Shown: piece by piece, positions 1 through 8,118 of the stretch | How the letters are laid out: every line of letters begins with the position of its first letter | How positions within the stretch are numbered: the stretch's first letter is position 1 | NCBI GenBank assembly: GCA_965238215.1 | Contig: OZ250180.1 | Coordinates: 1,054,001 to 1,118,000, forward strand | DNA: 64,000 bases | Direction: 5' to 3' | DNA from: JAPULR01 sp965238215 | Lineage (GTDB): Bacteria; Chloroflexota; Dehalococcoidia; Lucifugimonadales; GCA-2712585 | The notes under the pieces: generated by a model | What the model saw: only the letters and a program-made list of their open reading frames with translations | Databases searched by the model: none | Told to the model about the DNA's origin: nothing | Translations under genes and position numbers: made by a program

Positions 1-860
1 TCGTCACAGGCTTCCTATTTCCCGTCCGCACCGACAGCTGCTCCGAAGACATGCTTAAGGAGACGGTGCGACAGGCCAAGCTCTTGGGTGACGTGCATAT
101 CCGCGCCCACTTCGCCCAGCGCATAGCGGAATTCCGCCTCTTCAAGTCCAAGAACCCTCACCGCTCCATGGTGGAGTGGCTGCAAGACATCGGCTTCCTT
201 GGCCCGCAGATCTGCCTTACCCACGCTATATACATAGCAGGCCACAGCGAGACCGGAGACCCGCCGGGCAACGACTTGCAGATCCTGGCCGAAAGCGGAA
301 CCAACGCCTGCTGCTGTCCCGTGGTATCCGCCCGGGGCGGCAAAGCCCTGGAATCCTTCAGCCGCTACGTGGCGGCGGGCGTCAACATGGGCATCGGTAC
401 CGACACCTACCCGCCGGACCTGTTGGAGGAGATGCGCTTCGGCGCTCTTGTCAACAAGGTTGTTGAAGGCTCCCGTGGCGCCGGAACGGTCCTCGACTTC
501 TACAACGCCGCCACCATCGGCGGAGCAAAAGCCCTGCGCCGTGACGACTTGGGACGGCTGGCGCCAGGCTCCACCGCCGACATCAGCATCTTTGACTTCT
601 CCGGTCTCTACCACGCGCCTATTGACGACCCCATGCGTACCCTGGTGCACGTGGCCACGGGCAAGAACTGCCACACCGTTCTGGTCGGCGGCGAGGTCGT
701 CGTTGATGCGGGCAGGGTGGTGGGACTCGACGAGGAAGAGTTGGAGAAGAAGGCCCGCGACGCATGGCTCAAGTACAAGAGCGGCGTGGTGGCCTGGGAC
801 GCCGCCAAGCGCCCCAGCGACGTCATTTTCCCCCCTTTGCTGCCCACTGCATCTCACTAA
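1..860 (+). CDS. Amidohydrolase, 3' part of first tandem copy (5' end outside window)
   Basis: The reading frame is open from base 3, so the gene begins before the window; 285 codons are visible. The first residues (VTGFLFPVRTD) align directly with residues of the complete paralogue downstream (LLTGYLFPVRTD), and by eye about four in five residues match to the C-terminus. Metal-dependent hydrolase features of the ATZ/TRZ/deaminase-like amidohydrolases are visible: a metal-ligand His in VHIRAHF, another in CLTHAIYIAGH, and the late Asp in GIGTDTYPP. Unlike its neighbour, which reads HFSE, this copy reads HFAQ, so the Glu of the H-x-x-E motif is Gln. That may change or abolish catalysis. The substrate cannot be predicted. 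The two genes lie head to tail and are 82 bp apart. Confidence 0.85.
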   Translation, partial: VTGFLFPVRTDSCSEDMLKETVRQAKLLGDVHIRAHFAQRIAEFRLFKSKNPHRSMVEWLQDIGFLGPQICLTHAIYIAGHSETGDPPGNDLQILAESGTNACCCPVVSARGGKALESFSRYVAAGVNMGIGTDTYPPDLLEEMRFGALVNKVVEGSRGAGTVLDFYNAATIGGAKALRRDDLGRLAPGSTADISIFDFSGLYHAPIDDPMRTLVHVATGKNCHTVLVGGEVVVDAGRVVGLDEEELEKKARDAWLKYKSGVVAWDAAKRPSDVIFPPLLPTASH

Positions 861-942
861 CGCCCTGCCCGTCTTGAGTTGGCAAGAATCTTCAGAGAAT
901 ATCGTCAATCTATAGACAAGGACCTTTAAGGAGGCTGTTTCC

Positions 943-2430
943 ATGTCAAGCATCGCCATCAGGGGAAGCTGGGTGGTCGGCTGGGCCGATAACGGTCACC
1001 ACGTCATTGAAGACGGTGTCGTCGTCACCAAGGACGACAAGATAGCCTTTGTTGGCTCCCAAGGCGATCCCGACTGCCCACCCGCCGACCGGGTCATCGA
1101 CGCTACCGGCATGCTGGTCTCCCCCGGCCTCATCAACCTCCACGCCATCGCCAACCTGGACCTCCAGGTGCTGCGTATGGACGCCACCAACGATTCCACC
1201 TTCCCCAAGCCCAAGTCCTTTCTCATGGACCCCAGCCAGCCTTACCTGCTTACCGATGAAGAGTACCGCACCAGCGCCGATTTCAGCGTGGCCACTCTTC
1301 TCAAGGCCGGCAGCACCACCTTCGCAAACGTCACAACCAGCGCCTCCAAGCGATGGGAGGATACCAGCGAGACTTACGCCCTTGCCGAAGCATCGGAGGC
1401 GATGGGCGCACGCGCCTGGATTGGCCACTTCTATCAGGAGAGCTGCAATTACACCGATGCCAACGGCCAGTCCCATACGGTTTGGGACTCAAAGAAGGGC
1501 CAGCAGGCCATGGACCACGGCATTGAGGTGGTCAAGTATCTGCAGAAGAAGGACCACCCCCTTCTCACCGGCTATCTCTTTCCCGTACGCACCGACGGCT
1601 GCTCCGACGACATGCTCAAAGAGACGATCCGCCAGGCCCAACTCCTGGGCGGCGTCCACATCCGTTCCCACTTCTCCGAGTACCCGGAGGAGTACCGTGG
1701 CTTCAAGGCTCGCAACCCAAACCGTAGCATGGTGGAGTGGCTCCGGGACATCGACTTCCTGGGTCCCAACATCTGCCTCACCCACTCCATTTTCATCGCC
1801 GGCCACAGCTTCACCGGAGCCGACCCGGGTAACGATTTGCAGATCCTTGCCAAGAGCGGCACAAGCGTCTGCCACTGCCCCGTGGTTTCTGCCCGTGGGG
1901 GAAAGGCCATGGAATCCTTCGGACGCTACGTTCGCGCCGGCGTGAACATGGGGATAGGCACCGATACCTTCCCGCCGGACATGCTGGAGGAGATGCGCAT
2001 CGGCGCTATTCTCAACAAGGTAGTTGAAGGTTCCCGAAGCGCCGGAACGGTCCTCGACTTCTACAACGCCGCCACCATCGGCGGGGCGAAGGCCCTGGGA
2101 CGTGACGACCTGGGTCGTCTGGCCCCAGGCTCCACCGCCGACATCAGCATCTTCGACCTGTCTCGCCTTAACACCGCACCCCTGGACGATCCTATGAGGA
2201 TGCTAGTCCACGCTGCCAACGGCCGCGACTGCAACACAGTCCTGGTGGGAGGCGAAGTAGTCGTGGATGAAGGCCGCGTAGTGGGGCTGGACGAGGAGGA
2301 GTTGACCCACAAGGCGCGACAGGCTTGGCTCAAGTACAAGAGCGGCGTAGCGGCCTGGGATTCAGCCAAGCGCCCCAGCGACGCTCTATTCCCGCCATTG
2401 CTGCCCTACGCCGCCCCGAAAAAAGGATGA
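943..2430 (+). CDS. Amidohydrolase family protein, second tandem copy
   Basis: A 495-residue cytosolic metal-dependent hydrolase of the amidohydrolase superfamily (ATZ/TRZ/SsnA-like). It opens with the small beta-sandwich (GSWVVGWADNG, IEDGVVV) typical of these enzymes, followed by the TIM barrel. Visible motifs: PGLINLH near residue 65, HIRSHFSE near 245, CLTHSIFIAGH near 280 and GIGTDTFPP near 345. The usual H-x-H metal pair reads HAI here, so the second His is absent, which is odd for a mononuclear metal hydrolase. The start is ATG at 943, preceded by AAGGAGG. The 3' end overlaps the next gene by ATGA, so the two are probably co-transcribed. The reaction is unknown; a deaminase or hydrolase of an N-heterocycle is the family-level expectation. 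Confidence 0.88.
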   Translation: MSSIAIRGSWVVGWADNGHHVIEDGVVVTKDDKIAFVGSQGDPDCPPADRVIDATGMLVSPGLINLHAIANLDLQVLRMDATNDSTFPKPKSFLMDPSQPYLLTDEEYRTSADFSVATLLKAGSTTFANVTTSASKRWEDTSETYALAEASEAMGARAWIGHFYQESCNYTDANGQSHTVWDSKKGQQAMDHGIEVVKYLQKKDHPLLTGYLFPVRTDGCSDDMLKETIRQAQLLGGVHIRSHFSEYPEEYRGFKARNPNRSMVEWLRDIDFLGPNICLTHSIFIAGHSFTGADPGNDLQILAKSGTSVCHCPVVSARGGKAMESFGRYVRAGVNMGIGTDTFPPDMLEEMRIGAILNKVVEGSRSAGTVLDFYNAATIGGAKALGRDDLGRLAPGSTADISIFDLSRLNTAPLDDPMRMLVHAANGRDCNTVLVGGEVVVDEGRVVGLDEEELTHKARQAWLKYKSGVAAWDSAKRPSDALFPPLLPYAAPKKG

Positions 2431-2888
2431 AGCGAGACCAGCTAGCCATGCGACTGGAGGCCCGATGGCGGGAACTCCACGCCGCGTTCCAGGGGTTGTC
2501 TCATGATGCGCTGCTAGAGCCCGGCGTAGTGGGACCCTGGTCCATTCGGGACGTGCTAGCCCACGTCGCCACCTGGGAGGAAGAAGCGATGAAGGCGCTG
2601 CCTGTCATCCTTGACAATGGCCCTCTGCCGCGTTACTCCACTTTCTACGGGGGCATCGACGCCTTCAACGCGCAGGCCCAAGAGTGGAAGGCAACTCTCA
2701 CGCTGGAGCAGGTCTTTCAGGCGCTTGAGGACACTCACGACCGGCTCTTATCCTACCTAGAGGGAGTGCCGGACGTAGCCTTCGCACGGGAAAGCCGGTT
2801 CCTGCGGCGCCTGCGCCAGGACACCTACGGTCACTACCGCGAGCACACCCAGCAAATCCAGGCTTGGCGCCAAACCCGCCGCCCCTAG
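2427..2888 (+). CDS. DinB/ClbS-like four-helix protein
   Basis: A 153-residue protein starting at the ATG that overlaps the upstream stop codon (ATGA), so it is translationally coupled to the amidohydrolase. The segment WSIRDVLAHVATWEEEAM is characteristic of the DinB / DUF1706 (ClbS/DfsB) four-helix bundle superfamily, and a late H-Y-R-E-H motif supplies possible further metal ligands. Members are metal-binding; some are thiol transferases and ClbS is a resistance hydrolase, but most have no known role. No specific substrate can be assigned. A strong terminator follows. Confidence 0.75.
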   Translation: MKRDQLAMRLEARWRELHAAFQGLSHDALLEPGVVGPWSIRDVLAHVATWEEEAMKALPVILDNGPLPRYSTFYGGIDAFNAQAQEWKATLTLEQVFQALEDTHDRLLSYLEGVPDVAFARESRFLRRLRQDTYGHYREHTQQIQAWRQTRRP

Positions 2889-2968
2889 TCCCGTATTCGG
2901 TGCACCACCCGGGCAACCGCGTCAAACGAAGTTCTCCACCTCATCCTCCGTGGTAAGCACGTTCAGCG

Positions 2969-3010
2969 AAGAGGGGCAGCCCCTTTCGGGGGCTGCCCCT
3001 CTTTAATTCT
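2969..3010. terminator. Intrinsic terminator between convergent genes
   Basis: A perfect 15-bp inverted repeat (arms 2969-2983 and 2989-3003, five-base loop) is followed by TTTAATTCT on the plus strand. It lies between the convergent DinB-like gene and the solute-binding protein gene. The T-run is on the plus side, so it mainly serves the upstream plus-strand genes, but the stem would also stop minus-strand transcription. Confidence 0.9.
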
Positions 3011-3022
3011 CTCGTCGGATTT

Positions 3023-4966
3023 CTACTGGTACACGGGGATGGTGTACTCGTGGTGGCGAACAGGGCCGAAGTGTAGGTGGTTGGCCTGATAGTCCTGTAC
3101 TATGCCAGGATCAAAGGCCACTTGAGGGTTAAGGAAGAACATGGGTATGACGTTGAAATTCTCGTACATCCAGTCTCCCATCTCCTGGGTATATTGGAGT
3201 ATGTCTTCCGGCAATACAGCCTGGGTTAGCTTGACGTAGACGTCGTCCATCGCGTCGTAATCAAAAAAGTAGCCTCCACCACAACCTCCCGCCACGGGGC
3301 TCATTCGGAAGCAGATGCCAATTGGGAAGGGCCCCGTAGCTTGAAACCACGCATAGATGTTGTGGTTCCATTCTCCAGTTCGGGCCCCAGAGTTTACCGC
3401 ACTTTGTTCCAATATCTCCAGCTTGGGCCTGAGACCTATCTCCTGCCATTGAGCGGCAACGGCCTCAGTAACGTCGCCATACTCCGGAATTGCAGACGCA
3501 ATGTAGAACCGGAAGGTGAAATCGAACCCGTCTGGATAACCGGCCTCAGCCAGGAGTCGCTTGGCTTCCTCGGGATCATAGGGGTAGGGGGTCCATTCGC
3601 TCTTGAAATCGGAGCGGTAGGGAGGAATGTTGTGAAGGCTCATGGGCAACGTGGACCCTTCAGGGAAGAAGGCTTCTCTAATCGCATCTCGGTTAATAGC
3701 CAAGTTCATGGCTTTGCGTACTCGAACGTCGCGGAAAGGGTCGTTAGGGTCATAACCTGGCGCGACAGGGAAGGTTTCACCCTTTTTCTCACCGACTCTT
3801 ATCTCCCTGGGACCATCGTGGTATTGGCCCGAAAAGATGTAGAAGAAGTAGAGTCCGGGGAGTGTGCTACTGGCAACTTTAAATCCCCTCTCTTCCACTT
3901 GGGGCAGCAGATTACGTGGAACATTTGAAATGTGGACCTCTTTAGTAATCAGCATCGCCAATCGGGTAGCATCTTCCGTAGAATATATGAAATGCAATTC
4001 ATGGAACTCCGGGGTCTTTCTCCAGTGATTCTCAACCCGTTCATGCAGTATGGAAGCCCCCAAATCCAACTCTACGAACTTAAATGGTCCTGTGCCGACG
4101 GGCTGCTCTAGATAACGATCCATGCCTACGGCATCCAAGTAGTCTTGGCTGATAATGCCCGCTACCCACTCTTCACTCGCCCAGAAATTGAACTGTGGCT
4201 GTGGGACGTCCATGTGGTAGATAAACTCGTTGTCATTGGGAATTTCGAAATTATCGTCTTCAATTCCCAATCTGGTCCAGACGCCGGTGGTGGCTAGTGC
4301 GTCATCTCTACTCAGGGTCCTTATGGTTAGAACGACATCCTTGGCAGTAAAATCGGTCCCCTCATAGGTATCAGTGGAATGGAAGGGTACGTCCTTCCTC
4401 AGCTTGAAGCTCCAGGTCTTCGCATCAGGGGACATACTCCACTCAGTAGCCAATTGATCGTTGGTATACTCTCCACTGAACCTATCTTGATAGATAAGAT
4501 GCTCATAGACGGCCTTTATGGGGCCGGTACCACTTTGGAAAGTCTGCCACATCATAGTGGTCTGGTGCGCTGGGGGCAGCGTGACCACTTTGAGCCTGGG
4601 CGAAACCGGCACTCGGGCTACGGCTACCGTAGGAGTAGCGGCAGGCGTGGGCCTTGCGGTAGCCTGCGGTGTGGGAGTGGCCGTTGGCGGCGGTGCGGCG
4701 GTGGCCGTTGCGGCCGGTGTGGCGGCTGCTCGCGTCGGTGCCCTGGTCGCCACCGCAGTGGGCGCCGGCGTTGATGGAGCCATTGTTGCCGTGGGGGCCA
4801 TTGTTGCCGCCGGCGTTGACGGAGCCATGGTTGCCGGGGCGGGCGGTTGTGTGGGCGCTTCCGTGGCGTCGTCCCCGCCACAGGCCATGATAAGTAGGGC
4901 CAAAACCATCAGCGCGCCCACAAGGGAATATGCCCGCCAATACCTAGACCATTGCATCTTGTTCAT
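3023..4966 (-). CDS. ABC transporter solute-binding lipoprotein (family 5, peptide/nickel type)
   Basis: A 647-residue exported lipoprotein that captures a substrate for an ABC importer. The signal peptide ends in the lipobox LIMAC with Cys29. Residues ~32-123 form a Thr/Pro/Ala-rich linker (repeated APTMAPST-like units), common in Chloroflexota lipoproteins. The mature domain carries SBP_bac_5 features: PVGTGPFKFVE, the central VRKAMNLAINRDAIREAFF, and YDPEEAKRLLAEAGYPDGFDF. The start has AGGAGC 8 bases upstream, and a promoter lies at 5040-5068. No permease or ATPase gene is adjacent, so it is an orphan binding protein or works with components encoded elsewhere. The ligand could be oligopeptide, nickel or another small solute and cannot be told from sequence. 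Confidence 0.92.
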   Translation of the reverse strand: MNKMQWSRYWRAYSLVGALMVLALLIMACGGDDATEAPTQPPAPATMAPSTPAATMAPTATMAPSTPAPTAVATRAPTRAAATPAATATAAPPPTATPTPQATARPTPAATPTVAVARVPVSPRLKVVTLPPAHQTTMMWQTFQSGTGPIKAVYEHLIYQDRFSGEYTNDQLATEWSMSPDAKTWSFKLRKDVPFHSTDTYEGTDFTAKDVVLTIRTLSRDDALATTGVWTRLGIEDDNFEIPNDNEFIYHMDVPQPQFNFWASEEWVAGIISQDYLDAVGMDRYLEQPVGTGPFKFVELDLGASILHERVENHWRKTPEFHELHFIYSTEDATRLAMLITKEVHISNVPRNLLPQVEERGFKVASSTLPGLYFFYIFSGQYHDGPREIRVGEKKGETFPVAPGYDPNDPFRDVRVRKAMNLAINRDAIREAFFPEGSTLPMSLHNIPPYRSDFKSEWTPYPYDPEEAKRLLAEAGYPDGFDFTFRFYIASAIPEYGDVTEAVAAQWQEIGLRPKLEILEQSAVNSGARTGEWNHNIYAWFQATGPFPIGICFRMSPVAGGCGGGYFFDYDAMDDVYVKLTQAVLPEDILQYTQEMGDWMYENFNVIPMFFLNPQVAFDPGIVQDYQANHLHFGPVRHHEYTIPVYQ

Positions 4967-5039
4967 GTTGCGTTGCTCCTTTACTTACGGATGAATCCGG
5001 TTCCGATACTGTAGACCGGGGTTAGTTACAGTGGCTAGT

Positions 5040-5068
5040 ATCCTAGGTGTTGCAAACTTTTATGTCAA
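5040..5068 (-). promoter_or_regulatory. Sigma70-type promoter for the solute-binding lipoprotein
   Basis: On the minus strand, TTGACA (5063-5068) is followed after 17 bases by TAGGAT (5040-5045). Transcription would start near 5033, giving a leader of about 65 bases before the ATG at 4966. The -35 is perfect and the -10 has four of six consensus bases. Confidence 0.6.
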
Positions 5069-5167
5069 ATCATTGAAGTTGTTTTTGCTCTCTGAGACGA
5101 TTTACAGCTATGTATGCGAGGAATGAGGAATATAGCTGCAGCGTGTCCACGACCTAAGTGCTAGTGC

Positions 5168-5312
5168 AACCCACAACCAGGCTGGTAGCGTTAATCGTAA
5201 AGTCCTGCTACCTGCTGCTCTCCACGCCCTACACGTAGTGGCCCTTGCCGTAGCTGGCAAAAATGGGGTGCGGGTCAAGGTAGGCCGTGCCGCACCCGTC
5301 GGCGCCGGCTAA
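5168..5312 (-). pseudogene. Remnant of a second class III aminotransferase gene
   Basis: Read on the minus strand, this stretch translates to GCGTAYLDPHPIFASYGKGH followed by two stop codons and then QDFTINATSLVV. It aligns with residues ~35-80 of the intact neighbour (RGTAYFDPYPIFADHGRGH ... LDFMINATSLIL). The two in-frame stops and the lack of any further similarity on either side show a decayed fragment. It lies just downstream of the intact gene in the same orientation, as expected for a tandem duplicate whose second copy has nearly vanished. The rest of 5070-5167 holds nothing recognisable. Confidence 0.8.
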
Positions 5313-5327
5313 GGAACCGCTGATAAA

Positions 5328-6662
5328 CTAAGAGACACGGTGGAGAACCTCTCGCACCGCGTCCACCAGGGCGTCCACCTCCGCCTCCGTGGTTAGCAAG
5401 TTCAACGCTCCGGCGCAACTTTCCTGAAGCAGCACCCCTTCATTCACCAGCCCCATGAACAAGGCGTGACGCATCGATTTGTCGCTTCTGAGAGACGACC
5501 GGTAGTCCGTCACCGGCTCCGACGTGATGTGCATCCCGAAGAAGGATGCCGTGCCCGTAATTTGGCACGGCACTTCCAACTCGTCGAACACCGCCCGCAG
5601 TTTGGCCCGCAGCGACTTGCCCAAGCTGTTCAACCGTTGGTAAACCTCAGGCGTCATCGCCTCCATCACCACCGTTCCCGCTGACAGCGTCATGGGATTG
5701 GCGTTGAAGGTTCCCGCGTGAGCCACCGCCGCGGCCCCTTCCGAAGGGTCGAACAGCGCCATGATATCTTCACGACCGCCGAAGGCTCCCACGGGCATCC
5801 CGCCGCCGATGATCTTACCCAGGCAGGTCATGTCCGGCTCAACGTGGAAAGCCTCCTGCGCCCCGCCGGGGGCCGCCCGGAAGCTCTGCACCTCGTCGAA
5901 GATCAGCAGCATGTCCAGTTCCTGGGTAACTTCGCGAATGCCCCGCAGGAACTCCGGTTCTGCGGCCGCGTAGCCAAGGGCAGACGCTACGGGTTCCATG
6001 ATAACGCAGGCGAGTTCGTGAGCGTGGGCCTCCAGAATGCGTTCGCTCTCCTCCAGGTTGTTGTAGGGCAGCGTCACGACTCCATCGGCGACGCTGGGGG
6101 GCTGTCCAGGATGCTCCGGAATCGCCGTCGGACCTTCTGGGTCCAGGGCTGAAGCCGGAGGTCGAACGCTGACGGCGGCGTATTCGTGGGAACCATGGTA
6201 GCCGCCCTCAAACTTGGCAATTTTGTGCCGCCCGGTGTAAGCCCTAGCGGCCCGGATGGCCATGAGGGTGCCTTCGGTGCCGGAATTCGTGAACCGCACT
6301 CGGTCTACCGACGGGATGCGGTCACACAGAATCGAAGCAAGCCGAGTCTGCAACTCGGTGGGTGCGCTGAAGGCCGTGCCACGGGCTGCCTGCTCCTGAA
6401 GGGCCTTGACGATCCCAGGATGGGCATGGCCCAGGATGAGGCTGGTGGCGTTGATCATGAAGTCCAGATACCCGTTGCCGTCCACGTCGTAGAGATAGTG
6501 CCCCCGGCCGTGGTCGGCGAAGATGGGGTACGGATCGAAGTAGGCCGTGCCGCGGGAACTACCGCCCGGCAGCGACTCCTTCGCCTCCTGGTTGAGCTTA
6601 CGGGCCCGGGGAGTCCGAAGTTGATACCGTTCTATCTCTCGCTCAAGGGCGTCCAATTTCAT
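5328..6662 (-). CDS. Class III aminotransferase, glutamate-1-semialdehyde aminomutase-like
   Basis: A 444-residue PLP enzyme. Motifs in order: substrate-side GTAYFDPYPIF, VRFTNSGTEGTLMAIRAAR (PLP phosphate region), FEGGYHGSHEYAAVS, LIFDEVQSFR (Asp contacting the pyridine N), and LGKIIGGGMPVGAFGG with the Schiff-base Lys. This layout is that of HemL-like enzymes, but the C-terminal half (GVLLQESCAGALNLLT) and the lack of other haem genes nearby make a side-branch aminotransferase more likely than the tetrapyrrole enzyme itself. The start is supported by GAGGAG 7 bases upstream. A decayed second copy lies immediately downstream. Confidence 0.88.
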   Translation of the reverse strand: MKLDALEREIERYQLRTPRARKLNQEAKESLPGGSSRGTAYFDPYPIFADHGRGHYLYDVDGNGYLDFMINATSLILGHAHPGIVKALQEQAARGTAFSAPTELQTRLASILCDRIPSVDRVRFTNSGTEGTLMAIRAARAYTGRHKIAKFEGGYHGSHEYAAVSVRPPASALDPEGPTAIPEHPGQPPSVADGVVTLPYNNLEESERILEAHAHELACVIMEPVASALGYAAAEPEFLRGIREVTQELDMLLIFDEVQSFRAAPGGAQEAFHVEPDMTCLGKIIGGGMPVGAFGGREDIMALFDPSEGAAAVAHAGTFNANPMTLSAGTVVMEAMTPEVYQRLNSLGKSLRAKLRAVFDELEVPCQITGTASFFGMHITSEPVTDYRSSLRSDKSMRHALFMGLVNEGVLLQESCAGALNLLTTEAEVDALVDAVREVLHRVS

Positions 6663-6701
6663 CTGTCGTCTCCTCTCGACGCATTTGACGGATGCATGAC
6701 T

Positions 6702-6953
6702 CTAGATATCGATGTCCTGCCATGGATCCCAGAAATTTAAGCCTACATTCTTGTTTTTCTTCCTAATCCTGCGCTCGGCCCGAAAGATAAAGTAGAGCAG
6801 GAAGATTCCTCCGGAAAAAGCGGACAGGGCAATAATCATGGCTATGTACGACATATCGGGATGCACAAAGAACCGAACCATTCCGAAGAGGCCGCTGAAG
6901 AAGAGAAGAATCACGAGAACCTTCATGAGTATCCAAGTCTGCAAGATGTTCAT
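6702..6953 (-). CDS. Small membrane protein, 83 residues, unknown
   Basis: Not recognised. Two hydrophobic segments are visible (residues ~9-29 and ~35-57), followed by a very basic stretch (RAERRIRKKNKN) and a short acidic tail. The basic stretch predicts a cytosolic C-terminus with both termini inside. The ribosome site is weak (GAGATGG). It follows the 59-residue membrane protein by 46 bases in the same direction, so it may be the last gene of the antitoxin cluster. Confidence 0.55.
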   Translation of the reverse strand: MNILQTWILMKVLVILLFFSGLFGMVRFFVHPDMSYIAMIIALSAFSGGIFLLYFIFRAERRIRKKNKNVGLNFWDPWQDIDI

Positions 6954-6999
6954 AGGGCCATCTCGAAACAGAAGACATCATCAGTAGCTTCGCCTACCC

Positions 7000-7179
7000 T
7001 CACTGCTTTTCCTTCCTCACCGCACTGACAAATACGTAGATACCGCCACCAATCAGGATGAGGGAAGTGAAGAGCCAGGCAGTATCGCGGGGTTCGGGGT
7101 TAGGCAGCGCCATAAGGAAGACGAACACGCCCGGCAGGCCGGTGGCGATGACTATCGCGCAGAGGACTCTGACGATCAT
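7000..7179 (-). CDS. Tiny membrane protein, 59 residues, unknown
   Basis: A short frame encoding MIVRVLCAIVIATG... with two hydrophobic segments (residues ~4-25 and ~35-53) split by the polar loop NPEPRDTA, and a basic tail VRKEKQ. The ATG overlaps the stop of the upstream gene by ATGA, which argues for translational coupling and for a real gene despite its size. No family is recognised. Possible roles include a small membrane accessory of the toxin-antitoxin cluster or an unrelated passenger. Confidence 0.55.
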   Translation of the reverse strand: MIVRVLCAIVIATGLPGVFVFLMALPNPEPRDTAWLFTSLILIGGGIYVFVSAVRKEKQ

Positions 7180-7382
7180 GGTTCTTGTTTCTGCAAGACG
7201 AGATTTACAAGCCTTGGAACCACGCTGAGGTTCTTGGCGCGGGCGACATCGCTCAGGGCGACCAGTATTAGCTTGCCGTCGCCGTCGTCCTCGTCAATGC
7301 AGGCCTGGAGGTAGCGGGGGGCGTCTTCTTCGGGATGGAGGGAGTCTATTGGGTCCCACTTAGCGAACTTCTTAATGTCCAT
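7176..7382 (-). CDS. Truncated HI1420-type antidote-like protein
   Basis: A 68-residue frame from the ATG at 7382 (a TTG at 7391 is a less likely alternative). The segment YLQACIDEDDGDGKLILVALSDVARAKNLSVV resembles the front of the addiction-module antidotes often annotated as dnstrm_HI1420, where an acidic helix precedes A-L-x-D-I-A-R-A-x-G-M-S. Those proteins are about 100 residues and continue into the rest of the helix-turn-helix (SRESLYKAL). Here the similarity stops at PRLVNLVLQKQEP, so the DNA-binding half is missing. It follows higA by 21 bases and overlaps the next frame. It may be a relic or a shortened regulator. Confidence 0.5.
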   Translation of the reverse strand: MDIKKFAKWDPIDSLHPEEDAPRYLQACIDEDDGDGKLILVALSDVARAKNLSVVPRLVNLVLQKQEP

Positions 7383-7403
7383 TGTCAACAATGTCGTCCC
7401 GAC

Positions 7404-7700
7404 TTATGTACTAGGGACAGTTGAGAAGTTCTCAACCTTCAGGTTCTTGGCACGGACACGGGCTTGCCACAAATCATAGGCCATTTGCAAGCGCAACCAC
7501 GTCTCCGGAGAAGAACCAAAGGCCTGGGAGAGGCGAAAGGCCATATCCACGGATACGCCGGACTTGAGGTTTACCAGGTCTGACAAGGTCAGTCTGGTTA
7601 CACCGAGCCCCTTAGCCGCCCGGGTTACTGTCAAACCAAGGGGTTCTAGGCAGTCCCACTTCACAATCTCGCCCGGATGGGGAGGGTTTCGCATGGGCAT
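7404..7700 (-). CDS. higA: HigA-family antitoxin (XRE helix-turn-helix)
   Basis: A 98-residue antitoxin and autorepressor. It starts MPMRNPPHPGEIVKWDCLEP, the classic HigA opening, and the helix-turn-helix covers LTVTRAAKGLGVTRLTLSDL. It ends with the family's GSSPETWLRLQMAYDLWQAR. The start at 7700 is set by GAGGAGG in the overlap with the end of the toxin gene. The gene stands directly behind a HigB frame that carries a stop codon, so this antitoxin currently has no full-length cognate toxin here. It may survive as a repressor or as protection against related toxins. Confidence 0.88.
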   Translation of the reverse strand: MPMRNPPHPGEIVKWDCLEPLGLTVTRAAKGLGVTRLTLSDLVNLKSGVSVDMAFRLSQAFGSSPETWLRLQMAYDLWQARVRAKNLKVENFSTVPST

Positions 7701-7711
7701 TATAAACCTCC

Positions 7712-7990
7712 TCAATGGTAGTCCAAGCAATCCGCATCCACAGCGTGGCCATCCTCAAGCTTAAAGGTGACACACCAGTTTCCTGAGACGCGAACGGAGT
7801 AGTACCCTCTGAGTTAACCGCCCAGCGGATGGAGCCTAAAGTCAGGTATATTCATGTCTAAAGAATTTTGGCTAGCATCTAGGACGCCAAGAATTCGTAA
7901 CAGCTTCCTTACATGCTGCGGATCTACCCGGCGATGGCCTTGACCGTTATATATCTCCCTCAGTCCTCGATGCCTAAAGAATAGGATCAC
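7712..7990 (-). pseudogene. higB: HigB toxin gene with one premature stop codon
   Basis: From a GTG at 7990 the minus strand encodes 92 codons that match HigB/RelE mRNA interferases from end to end: DPQHVRKLLRILGVLDAS, then MNIPDFRLHPLGG, then YYSVRVSGNWCVTFKLEDG and the terminal LDYH. Codon 59 (7814-7816) is TAA; most relatives have Asp or Glu there (HPLKGDL or HPLKGEL), and GAA to TAA is a single base change. No frameshift is present. The stop removes the last 33 residues, including the catalytic C-terminal strands. Spacing to higA is as in working HigBA operons, so the loss looks recent. Confidence 0.85.
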
Positions 7991-8075
7991 TTGATTACCC
8001 TATCTCGAGAGGCTACATACTGTCAACCGACGAGCGACACCGTACGAAGAAAGACGTCGGACATCGGCCGTTCGC

Positions 8076-8107
8076 AAAAAAGGGGAAGTCCCCTTGCGGG
8101 GACTTCC
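8076..8107 (-). terminator. Intrinsic terminator of the 23S-tRNA transcript
   Basis: On the minus strand a perfect 10-bp stem (arms 8098-8107 and 8084-8093, four-base loop) is followed within a few bases by six T (8076-8081). It lies 12 bases beyond the tRNA 3' end and closes the rRNA transcript. Confidence 0.92.
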
Positions 8108-8118
8108 TTAAAATTCAT

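Noticed and set aside
15..959. A long minus-strand frame opposite the first amidohydrolase
   Set aside because: Antisense of conserved coding sequence; the tandem paralogue confirms the plus strand.
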